From Treponema sp. (GTDB lineage: Bacteria > Spirochaetota > Spirochaetia > Treponematales > Treponemataceae), in NCBI GenBank assembly GCA_017449285.1, contig JAFSJX010000084.1, forward strand, positions 1 through 64,000: a stretch of 64,000 nucleotides of DNA. The letters run 5' to 3'. Within the stretch, counting starts at the first letter, position 1; every line of letters starts with the position of its first letter. Of this stretch, positions 8,788 to 17,018 are shown one piece after another. A model generated the notes under the pieces. That model was not told where the DNA came from. It saw only the letters and a program-made list of their open reading frames with translations, and searched no databases. A program made the position numbers and the translations under genes.

Positions 8788-9974
8788 TGCGTCCTGTTTT
8801 TCTTCACATTGACCTTGACGCTTTTTTCGCCTCCGTTGAGCAACTTGACCACCCCGAGTGGCGGGGAAAACCCGTTATCGTCGGCGGAAAACCTGGTGAT
8901 CGCAGGGCTGTAGTCTCCACCGCGTCTTATGAGGCCAGAAAATACGGCGTTCATTCGGCAATGCCTACGTTCCAGGCGGTACGGCTCTGCCCCAACGGAA
9001 TTTATGTCCGCGGAAGAATGGAACGGTATCATCAGATGTCGCAGGAAGTCATGGCGATTTTCGGAAATTATTCCCCCGACGTTCAGCAGATGAGCGTGGA
9101 CGAAGCCTTTGTGGATTTAACGGGAACGGAACGGCTTTTTGGCGACCCGATTGAGACCGCAAAAAAAATCAAGCAGGATGTGTACGAAAAAACAGGTCTG
9201 ACCGTTTCTGTCGGTATGGCATCGACCAAATACCTTGCAAAAATCGCCTCGGGGCTGCAAAAACCTGACGGTCTTTTTGTGGTTCCTGATGGTAGCGAAC
9301 AAGAATTTATGCTTTCTCTGCCGCTGGAAAAAGTTTGGGGCATAGGGAAAAAAACACTTTCGCGGCTGTATGACGCAGGATTAAAAACAACAAAAGAAAT
9401 CTACCGTCATTCGCTCGCTTTTTTGACCAGTTCTTTCGGTCAGGCGGGCGGAACATTTTTGTACAACACGGTGCGCGGTCTTGACAACGACACGTTTACC
9501 CCCGCAAAAAACCATTCTATCAGTTCCGAAAACACATATCCCTATGATTTGACTGACCGCGATGCAATCGACACTGCCCTGCTTGAATTGTGTTACACCG
9601 TGATGTTCCGCCTGCTTCGGGAAAAAGTACGCAGTCATTCACTGGGAATAAAAATCCGCTACGATGACTTTACCACCGTCAGCATTCAAGAAACAAGTGA
9701 CCGCGATTTTTCTTCAACAGACGATATGTTTGAGCGGGCAAAAAATCTGTTCTATAAAAAATATGAGAACGGACGCGGTATCAGGCTTTTGGGTGTGGCG
9801 GCACAAAACACTGAGAACAACACTGCCCCGCGTCAGAATGATTTGTTTGACTTTGGCGAGGGAAAAAAACGCAAGGTTGAGGAAGCCATTTTAAAGCAGC
9901 AGGAAAAAAATCCTAAGATAAAAATCACCAAGGCACGTATGCTGAGCGAAATGCAGTCGGGGCAAAATGTATGA
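8787..9974 (+). CDS. dinB: DNA polymerase IV (Y-family translesion polymerase)
   Basis: A 395-residue Y-family polymerase that copies damaged templates with low fidelity. It begins with HIDLDAFFASVEQ (first catalytic aspartate) and has MSVDEAFVDLTG (second acidic pair). A thumb helix-hairpin-helix (KVWGIGKKTLSRLYDAG) and a little-finger domain (KVRSHSLGIKIRYDDF) follow. The start codon shares one base with the stop of the upstream membrane protein, and the stop overlaps the downstream ATG (ATGA). Expression is therefore coupled to both neighbours. No SOS-type operator is obvious at the operon promoter, and the beta-clamp-binding tail is not clear. Confidence 0.95.
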   Translation: MRPVFLHIDLDAFFASVEQLDHPEWRGKPVIVGGKPGDRRAVVSTASYEARKYGVHSAMPTFQAVRLCPNGIYVRGRMERYHQMSQEVMAIFGNYSPDVQQMSVDEAFVDLTGTERLFGDPIETAKKIKQDVYEKTGLTVSVGMASTKYLAKIASGLQKPDGLFVVPDGSEQEFMLSLPLEKVWGIGKKTLSRLYDAGLKTTKEIYRHSLAFLTSSFGQAGGTFLYNTVRGLDNDTFTPAKNHSISSENTYPYDLTDRDAIDTALLELCYTVMFRLLREKVRSHSLGIKIRYDDFTTVSIQETSDRDFSSTDDMFERAKNLFYKKYENGRGIRLLGVAAQNTENNTAPRQNDLFDFGEGKKRKVEEAILKQQEKNPKIKITKARMLSEMQSGQNV

Positions 9975-12900
9975 GAATCCGTTTTTTCTGTGCCGTCTGC
10001 GCATTCTTTCCGCTGGCATTTCACCTGTTCGCCCAGACAGTCAGCGAAGCGGAACGTGAATCCGATGGCGCGGGCGCGATTGTTTTTGACACGTCAAAAC
10101 TACCTGATTTTAAGGGAACAAAAGCGGTCTCACTCTTTGACTACGACATTGGCGACAAACAGGTTGAATTTTTGGCGCAGGGCTATTGGCAGAGCAAAAT
10201 CACCGGCACAAGCACATACACATTCGGATTCGGGTCTACGCCAGGATTTTCATTCAGTACGCCCGTTTTCGCGCAGAATGTTGATTTGTCACTTTGGTTC
10301 ATGTTGAACAAGCACTGGTATTTCGAGGCAAATTTTGCCGACCAGTTTGCGAAAAATACCGTGGCGGCGGGTTACGTCGGAAACGGCATCGTAAAATCAA
10401 TACGCATCGCAAATCGAGGAATCTCCTTTCCGTCAACCTATTCCATCGATGAAGTGAACCGAGGAATCGGTGGCGGCGACAACCAAGCTCCTGGCATTTC
10501 GTTTCATTTTTCTGATGAAAGATGGCAGGCACACGCCGCATTCCGATATGATATGCTAAAAAGTAAGGAAAAGCACTGGTATGGGAAAAATACGGTATCA
10601 ACCGATACTATTTCTCTTAAAGACTATCAGACAGGAAACCGTTACATTCTTCCCAACGCAGAAACAGTTCGCGCCGTTACCGACATTTTTGTGGAGAACA
10701 ATTCCGGCTCATACCGCGACAAAAATGGACGAAGATACAACAAACTGAATGCATCTCAGTATCTCCTGCTTCCGTCGTCATACAGCGTCCTGCTTGCAAA
10801 AGATGCGGGCGCGGCAAAAAAAGACGGCTCCCTTCCTGCAGTGGCAATCGCATTTTCCGACATGACGGCAGACAGCGTTGCGACCGCCGCAGAAACAACG
10901 ATTATCGCCGACGTAAAAAAATGGTTTGCAAAAGACGGTGTTGATGTAACAGAGTATTTTTTTGACGTGCGAACAGATGCCGCTTCAAGTCAGTTCGTGT
11001 CGGAAATAGATGGCGACCGCGTCCTGTTTGTGCAGCATTCGGCGGGATTCTCACCATTTACGGCGGCACATCGCTACGATGCGGGAATCACACAGGCAAC
11101 AAATGCTGCAGTCGCTTCCCACCGCACCGAAATCCACTCCTCTTCCTATACCGCACTAATCGGAAATGATGAGCTTGCCTTTGTCTCGGAAGATTTTTTT
11201 TACGCTGGACACACCTATGTCGATATTTATACGGCAGAAGAAACGGGCTCAGACATACGTAGCGCGGAAATGCGGTTTCCTTTTGCAGACACAGACGCAG
11301 GAGTCTACCTTGGTTACGAACAGAAATCTGACCTTGAACTGAAAATCCAGACCTACACAGCCGTTTCTCGTCTTGACATCGGAACTAAAGCCGTCCCAGG
11401 AACAGTCCGTGTTTCAAAAAACGGCATTCTTGACAGCGGCGCAACCTATGACCCAAAATCAGGAACAATTACACTTTCTTCCGCAATCGCCGCCTCTGAC
11501 CACATTTATGCGACCTGGTATGAGGACAGCGAATCAGCAGACAGCGGGGCAATTACGGCGGCGGCTGGCTTTGAGTACCGACCGACAAATCAAGTGACCG
11601 GAGACATTTCACTTGCAACGCGCTGGACGTATGCCGGAGGGAAAAAATATGCCGACTCCGAGTATACTGCGCCTGGATTTGTCACCCTTGCAAGCAGAAT
11701 CAAATATGAAGGAAAAAATCTGACGCTTTCAAACACCGCCGCGGCATCCCTTGAAAGTGAGAATACAACGGGCAAATTCCGCATTCTTGGCATGGACGAA
11801 AAAACAAACGACACCTTCTACCTTGCAAAAAACGCCGCCGTCAATTTGCCAGAAAACGTTACCCCATCACTGAACGAACGCTCACCAAACGAAAAAATGC
11901 CTTCCTCTCTCGGCGAAAACCAGTCGGAATCCGCCGAAGACGGTTCGACAGACAGCGAAATCTCCGGCTATGCCATTCCCGTGTCATGGAAAAAACTCTC
12001 CAACAGCGGAAAAACAAGCGGTTATCAGTGGGCGGCAATCTCGCTCAAATTTCCCGGAAACAACGGAAACCTTGCGTCGGCATCACGCTTTTCTATCGCG
12101 CTCAAAAATCTGAATCTGAACAATTCCGCCATGCGCACGCCCACACAATTCAAAGTCTACCTGCAATTAGGAGTTCTCGCGGACGACGATACTGAAAAAC
12201 TGACGCAAGAAAACAAAAGCACCATTCCCACGTGGCTTATCAGCAAGGCCCTGGCGACGGACGAAAATCCATCGGACGTACAATCAGCCTTTGTACTTTC
12301 CGATTATCCCGCAGACAAAAATGGCTGGCAGACCATAACCGTTATGCTAAGCGAACACGACCGAAGCAGGCTCGCCTGTCACCACGACGGAAGAATCATC
12401 ATCTGCTCCGAAACAGACATTGACGCGGGAACAATTCTCGCAGGACCATATCAGGCTGACGGCATCAGTTTTTCGACAGGTCATTATGCGGGAACAACAG
12501 TCTCCTCATTCTCAAAAAAAGACAGTACGCTCCGGTCTTCAAAAATTGACGATTTCAACACGGCGGCAAATTATGTGCAATGCTTTGAATGGCGCACGTT
12601 TGATGTCAGCACACGTACCAAAAGCGAAGATTTTGACCTTTACGCAAGCCGCTATTTTAAGGAAATCGACTTACAGCACTATGAGGAATTTTCGCTTTGG
12701 TTCAAATATAATCCCCAAAACCAGCGGGAAATTGCAAGGCTCACAGACAGTTCCGATGACGCGCTGACGCTGACTCTTGACCGCCCCGAATCAGGTGAAT
12801 CAGACGCAAAAAAGGCCATAGAAATCACGCTCTCAAAATCCAATCTTTCTGCCTGTGCGGGCGAAAACTGGCATCAGCTGACCGTTGACTTGGACTCAAA

Positions 12901-14797
12901 ATCGGTAAAAATTGACGGGCAAAACTCTGGAACGGCAACAGTAAACACGTCAGTCATACCCGTGCGATTTAAAATCACACTTAACACCGCAAAAAACGAG
13001 GTCGCCTATTATGCTGACGGCGAATTTTCTGTGGACGAACTGACGCTTTCGGGAAGCAGTCCGTACTTTGTGCTTCAAGACAAGGCGATGGTACAATGGA
13101 AAAAAAGCGGCACGGTACTGGAGAAAAATGGCTATGCGCTGGTAAAAGATATTTCTACAAAAGTGACGGGAACAGGCTCTTCCACGCTCAAAACAATCGG
13201 GAACGGAAAAAATGACGGCGTATTTTCTTCTGCGGCAGAAGCGGCTGTCACGCTCACCGAAATTAAACTCAGCGGAAGCGCGGCTTTTTCCACTGCCAAT
13301 TCACATGCACTTTCTTCTGCCGCGCACTCCATCCAAAGCGCAAGACCGATTCTCCGCGTCCTCAGTTTTTCAGAAAGTTATCGCTATAGTTCCGCCGAAA
13401 AATCCCTTGAAAAAACCGATTCCGCGGGATTTGACTTTGCGGGATATGGCGTTCCCCTTTCGATTTGCGCACAAACGGAAGCAAAATCCGACGCATGGGC
13501 AGTCTCACAAAAATCTTCCGCACAGGCTGAATTAAAAAACAAATTCATAGAATGGAACGCAAAAGCAGGTGTCGAACAAAAAAAACAGCCTTCTACGGCG
13601 GGTGTAAAAATTCTGGAGACAGATTCTTACGGGCAAGGCTGGATTGACAGCACACGATTTGCGTTTGATACCGGAAGCGAAGACGCAAGCAACCGCACCA
13701 TTCTTGCAGAAACAAAATGCGCAGTCTTATTGCCGTTTCTCAATTTCAAGCCGACGCTCACCGCAGGAACAACTGGTCGGTACAAATCCGCCGCACAGCA
13801 GACATTCAACCACGACACTATTTTTTCCTTTGAAGTGCCGTTCGCCTTTAAGAAACATGCCTTCTCGCTCCGATGGGAAAAAACAGGTGGTGGAACAGGA
13901 TTGACCGAAAAAGGCGGCGGCTACGAAAAAGACATGGGAGATTTGCGCTCCGCTTACAGTGACATCTCATGGTTTATGAAGGCTTTTCCCCTGTATGACC
14001 TTTTCAGCACAAATCTTTCGGACGAAATTCTTTCAAAATCAAGCGGATTACGTGACACCGAGCAAAAAAATACCGCCGAATCCCTCTACTACACAGGAAC
14101 ATACGAAGCAACCTGGAAGCGCGGATTCTACGGAAACAAATATGACCTTATTTTTCCTGCGAATTTTTCGTTCTCCCTTGCCCGAGACATTCGCACGGCG
14201 GATTCCGTCTCCGACATCTACCAACTTAAAACGACAATCAGTTACAGTGCGCTTAACGTGTTCGGCATTGAAGGGCTGATTCCGCTTGCGACATGGTTTA
14301 ATCAAGATGAATATGCCGCAAGTTTTTCTGCCACCGTGAAAATTCCTCATAATTCAGCAAAAAATGTTTCTATGCTGTATACAGGTTATGTGCAGGCAAA
14401 CTTTTTTGTTACCGCTACCAATTCATTCAAAACAGGATTTGAGGGAAGTATCGAGGACAAGGACAACTGGAACTGCAAGGCGACCGTAATCTGGAAACGG
14501 CTCTCTTCACGCTCACTGGTCACGAGCGCAATAGAACTCATTCGTCCGAATTACGACCAAAGCGAATCGAAATTGAGCCGCACAGACAGTCTGAATCTTG
14601 CCACATCGCGGTCATTTTCCAGCAGCGCGACCGAAGCCACGCAAAAATTTAGCGCCGAGTACGCGCACGACCTTGACATCAGCGTAAACAAATACGTTAC
14701 GCTCAACACAGGAATTGGCGGCTCGTATGCCTGTACATGGAATAAAATTATTACCGTAACCGCCACATTAACCCTTGGCGGCACGATAAAATTCTAA
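9971..14797 (+). CDS. Giant surface/outer-membrane protein, possible SprA-like
   Basis: A 1608-residue exported protein with signal peptide (cleavage expected near LFAQT). It is built almost wholly from beta strands, ends in a strand with terminal phenylalanine (TATLTLGGTIKF), and has many alternating amphipathic strands after about residue 1050. An internal unit, GATYDPKSGTITLSSAI followed by HIYATWYE, resembles the tyrosine/glycine strand units of the Bacteroidota surface protein SprA. The early region DYQTGNRYILPNAETV also has that flavour. This is remembered similarity only, and the protein is shorter than SprA (about 2400). A middle segment (about 650-1050) looks like jelly-roll domains. 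The start overlaps the dinB stop (ATGA). Probably an outer-membrane barrel or translocon. Confidence 0.65.
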   Translation: MRIRFFCAVCAFFPLAFHLFAQTVSEAERESDGAGAIVFDTSKLPDFKGTKAVSLFDYDIGDKQVEFLAQGYWQSKITGTSTYTFGFGSTPGFSFSTPVFAQNVDLSLWFMLNKHWYFEANFADQFAKNTVAAGYVGNGIVKSIRIANRGISFPSTYSIDEVNRGIGGGDNQAPGISFHFSDERWQAHAAFRYDMLKSKEKHWYGKNTVSTDTISLKDYQTGNRYILPNAETVRAVTDIFVENNSGSYRDKNGRRYNKLNASQYLLLPSSYSVLLAKDAGAAKKDGSLPAVAIAFSDMTADSVATAAETTIIADVKKWFAKDGVDVTEYFFDVRTDAASSQFVSEIDGDRVLFVQHSAGFSPFTAAHRYDAGITQATNAAVASHRTEIHSSSYTALIGNDELAFVSEDFFYAGHTYVDIYTAEETGSDIRSAEMRFPFADTDAGVYLGYEQKSDLELKIQTYTAVSRLDIGTKAVPGTVRVSKNGILDSGATYDPKSGTITLSSAIAASDHIYATWYEDSESADSGAITAAAGFEYRPTNQVTGDISLATRWTYAGGKKYADSEYTAPGFVTLASRIKYEGKNLTLSNTAAASLESENTTGKFRILGMDEKTNDTFYLAKNAAVNLPENVTPSLNERSPNEKMPSSLGENQSESAEDGSTDSEISGYAIPVSWKKLSNSGKTSGYQWAAISLKFPGNNGNLASASRFSIALKNLNLNNSAMRTPTQFKVYLQLGVLADDDTEKLTQENKSTIPTWLISKALATDENPSDVQSAFVLSDYPADKNGWQTITVMLSEHDRSRLACHHDGRIIICSETDIDAGTILAGPYQADGISFSTGHYAGTTVSSFSKKDSTLRSSKIDDFNTAANYVQCFEWRTFDVSTRTKSEDFDLYASRYFKEIDLQHYEEFSLWFKYNPQNQREIARLTDSSDDALTLTLDRPESGESDAKKAIEITLSKSNLSACAGENWHQLTVDLDSKSVKIDGQNSGTATVNTSVIPVRFKITLNTAKNEVAYYADGEFSVDELTLSGSSPYFVLQDKAMVQWKKSGTVLEKNGYALVKDISTKVTGTGSSTLKTIGNGKNDGVFSSAAEAAVTLTEIKLSGSAAFSTANSHALSSAAHSIQSARPILRVLSFSESYRYSSAEKSLEKTDSAGFDFAGYGVPLSICAQTEAKSDAWAVSQKSSAQAELKNKFIEWNAKAGVEQKKQPSTAGVKILETDSYGQGWIDSTRFAFDTGSEDASNRTILAETKCAVLLPFLNFKPTLTAGTTGRYKSAAQQTFNHDTIFSFEVPFAFKKHAFSLRWEKTGGGTGLTEKGGGYEKDMGDLRSAYSDISWFMKAFPLYDLFSTNLSDEILSKSSGLRDTEQKNTAESLYYTGTYEATWKRGFYGNKYDLIFPANFSFSLARDIRTADSVSDIYQLKTTISYSALNVFGIEGLIPLATWFNQDEYAASFSATVKIPHNSAKNVSMLYTGYVQANFFVTATNSFKTGFEGSIEDKDNWNCKATVIWKRLSSRSLVTSAIELIRPNYDQSESKLSRTDSLNLATSRSFSSSATEATQKFSAEYAHDLDISVNKYVTLNTGIGGSYACTWNKIITVTATLTLGGTIKF

Positions 14798-14828
14798 AAA
14801 AAAAGGCTGCCTTGTGACAAAGACAGCC
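14796..14828 (-). terminator. Rho-independent terminator for the leftward small-protein genes
   Basis: Read leftward, a GGCTG...CAGCC stem with extra inner pairing (CTTTG/CAAG) is followed by a run of nine T. It lies eight bases after the stop of the 37-residue protein and abuts the stop of the rightward surface-protein gene. It lacks a T run in the rightward direction. Confidence 0.75.
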
Positions 14829-14836
14829 CTGCCATA

Positions 14837-14950
14837 CTAATTCATCGCCTCAATGATTTTATCACCAAGGTTATCCATGCCGACTGCCAATGCCGCAAAC
14901 AACGCGCTTCCGCCGATAATCAGCACCACTGCCATAATTCCTAAAAACAT
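14837..14950 (-). CDS. 37-residue single-pass membrane protein
   Basis: The sequence is MFLGIMAVVLIIGGSALF, then a short tail ending AAL-AVGMDNLGDKIIEAMN. One membrane helix (about residues 3-25) is followed by a charged amphipathic C-terminus. GGAG sits five bases before the ATG, and a strong terminator follows the stop, so this is very likely translated despite its size. It lies 12 bases downstream of an even smaller membrane protein with the same kind of ribosome site. No family recognised; such peptides often act as regulators or accessory subunits of membrane complexes. Confidence 0.6.
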   Translation of the reverse strand: MFLGIMAVVLIIGGSALFAALAVGMDNLGDKIIEAMN

Positions 14951-14962
14951 ATACACTCCATC

Positions 14963-15028
14963 TCAGCCTAAAAAGAGTGCCGCACATACGAGCGCGACAA
15001 AGCCGAGTACACAAAGAAAAATAATCAT
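14963..15028 (-). CDS. 21-residue hydrophobic membrane peptide
   Basis: The frame reads MIIFLCVLGFVALVCAALF followed by LG and a stop. It is essentially one transmembrane helix with two cysteines. GGAG lies five bases before the ATG, in the same arrangement (GGAGTrTATATG) as for the 37-residue peptide immediately downstream. The shared ribosome-site layout, the terminator after the pair and the absence of other coding in the region make real expression plausible. Function unknown. Confidence 0.5.
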   Translation of the reverse strand: MIIFLCVLGFVALVCAALFLG

Positions 15029-15098
15029 ATATACTCCAAGCACACCGTGCCTTTTATGAGAAAAAAGAATGATAAAGAAGCGAAAAGAAAATATGATT

Positions 15099-15449
15099 TT
15101 AGAAGAGCGTCTGTAAGAATTGGATGATTAAAAGAAATTTATTGCTTACCGTCTGAACGACCATCTTTGTCGCAAAGAACGCGACAAGAACAACGCCCGC
15201 CACTTTCTGCTGGATAACGGCAAGTTCCGCGCCGAAAAATGATTTTTGCTGCTGGCGCACTGTGCGGCGGGACAGCAAGCGAATCGTTCCCTGCTCCTCC
15301 CGCGCACACAAAAAGTCATGTTCCTCATGCCTCTCGGAAACAATCCGCTCAGCCGGGGAAGATGAAAAAGACCTCTGCGTACACGGCACAACTGCACAGG
15401 CAAGGAGCAAAACAAGGGAAATAATCGTGTTCGTAAAAGTCTTTTTCAT
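15099..15449 (-). CDS. Small exported/membrane protein, 116 residues
   Basis: It begins MKKTFTNTIISLVLLLAC, a signal or signal-anchor with a possible lipobox (LLAC). A charged middle follows (ERIVSERHEEHDF), then a second hydrophobic stretch near residues 84-98 (VAGVVLVAFFATKMV) and a hydrophobic tail. No family is recognised. It lies 70 bases upstream of the 21-residue peptide on the same strand and may head a three-gene unit with it. No good ribosome site is visible before the ATG, so the start is uncertain. The 92 bases between it and oadB show no convincing promoter or terminator. Confidence 0.5.
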   Translation of the reverse strand: MKKTFTNTIISLVLLLACAVVPCTQRSFSSSPAERIVSERHEEHDFLCAREEQGTIRLLSRRTVRQQQKSFFGAELAVIQQKVAGVVLVAFFATKMVVQTVSNKFLLIIQFLQTLF

Positions 15450-15541
15450 ATTTTTTTATTCATAGGGATACATAGGACAGAAAGGATATATTTACCCATC
15501 CTTTTTTATCCGCCGCATCCTCTTTATTCCCATGAATGCGA

Positions 15542-17005
15542 CTATCTCAGACCACCGTAGGTGGCGATAAAGACACCAGCCGCCATTGCCGTGCCGATAA
15601 CGCCTGCAACGTTCGGTCCCATTGCATTCATCAAGAGGAAGTTCATGGGGTCTTCTGACTGACCGACTTTATTTGCAACACGCGCCGCCATCGGAACGGC
15701 AGAAACACCGGCAGAGCCAATCAGCGGATTGATTTTCTTGTCTTTCGGCAGGAACACGTTCATCAATTTTGCCATCAAAAGACCGCCCGCCGTAGCGACA
15801 GCAAATGCCACGAGACCAAGAACGATGATACCAAGAGATTCTGCCTTGATAATCTTTTCCGGGGTCATCTGTGAACCAACACCCAAAGACAGGAGGATAG
15901 AAACGATGTTCATCAATTCATTTTCCATGGTCTTTGAAAGACGTGTTGCCGCACCGCTTTCCTTGACGAAGTTACCGAACGCAAGCATACCAATCAGCGG
16001 AGCTGCCGGCGGCAAAAGCAAAATCGTAAGGAGCAGAAGCATCATCGGGAACAGCACTTTTTCCATCTTGGGAACGGCGCGCGGGTTCGGCATACGGATA
16101 AGGCGTTCTTTCTTTGATGTCAGCAACTTCATAATCGGTGGCTGAATCATCGGAACGAGAGCCATGTATGAATATGCCGCAACAGCGATGACACCCATCA
16201 GTTCAGGAGCAAGTTTGCCAGAAACGTAGATTGAAGTCGGACCGTCTGCACCACCGATGATACCGATGGCACAAGCCTGCATGATGTTGTAGTTCAAGCC
16301 GAACAGGTTCATCACCGCAACGCCGAACAGCGTAAAGAATACGCCGAACTGTGCCGCACCGCCCAGAATTGCCGTCTTGGGGTTTGCAATCAGCGGGCCA
16401 AAGTCAGTCATTGCACCGATACCCATGAAAATCAGCATCGGGAAGAATTCGTTTCCTACGCCCGCGTGATAAATGATTGCCAGCATACCGTCAGGCAAAT
16501 CACCCATCTTCGCGCCGACGATGTTCACAAGAATCGTACCAAATCCAATCGGAATCAGCAAAAGCGGCTCAAAACCCTTTCCAACCGCAAGGTATACGAT
16601 AAGGAAGCCGATTGCAATCATAATCAATGACTGCCAGCCAGGAGCAGTTCCCCAGTCCTTTTCGGGGGCTTCCTTTATCTCTGGCTTTACGCCGGTCGGA
16701 TTCGGGTCAACCTTTTTCTGCTTGATAATCTGGTAAATGCCCGTTGACTTACCGATATTCTGAATAAAGCGCGTCACCGAGATGTTGTGCTCGTCACCCC
16801 AGTTTTCCGTACCTTTGATAACTCTGTCCAAGCCCGTACCGTTTTCTGCGGGGGTCTGTGTTCCAGTAAGATATAAGGATTCTGCGGAAACTTCTTTTGT
16901 CTGCGCAAGGACTTTCGTTCCCATGCTCAGAACCATGGCAACAGCCATGATTGCGAGCGTTACGCCGAAAACCTTTTTTCTAAAGTCTTTCTGTGTATCA
17001 ATCAT
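15542..17005 (-). CDS. oadB: Sodium-translocating decarboxylase, beta subunit
   Basis: The integral membrane subunit of oxaloacetate (or methylmalonyl-CoA type) decarboxylase, which decarboxylates carboxybiotin and exports Na+. The conserved core is clear: [18 protein letters not shown], the [15 protein letters not shown] segment with the key aspartate, and the C-terminal [17 protein letters not shown]. At 487 residues it is longer than usual (about 380-430). The extra length is an N-terminal region with its own hydrophobic anchor ([15 protein letters not shown]) and about 75 mostly polar residues. It follows oadA by 13 bases. Whether the substrate is oxaloacetate or another carboxylate is inferred from OadA. 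Confidence 0.93.
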   Translation of the reverse strand: MIDTQKDFRKKVFGVTLAIMAVAMVLSMGTKVLAQTKEVSAESLYLTGTQTPAENGTGLDRVIKGTENWGDEHNISVTRFIQNIGKSTGIYQIIKQKKVDPNPTGVKPEIKEAPEKDWGTAPGWQSLIMIAIGFLIVYLAVGKGFEPLLLIPIGFGTILVNIVGAKMGDLPDGMLAIIYHAGVGNEFFPMLIFMGIGAMTDFGPLIANPKTAILGGAAQFGVFFTLFGVAVMNLFGLNYNIMQACAIGIIGGADGPTSIYVSGKLAPELMGVIAVAAYSYMALVPMIQPPIMKLLTSKKERLIRMPNPRAVPKMEKVLFPMMLLLLTILLLPPAAPLIGMLAFGNFVKESGAATRLSKTMENELMNIVSILLSLGVGSQMTPEKIIKAESLGIIVLGLVAFAVATAGGLLMAKLMNVFLPKDKKINPLIGSAGVSAVPMAARVANKVGQSEDPMNFLLMNAMGPNVAGVIGTAMAAGVFIATYGGLR

Positions 17006-17018
17006 GGTCTATCTACCC

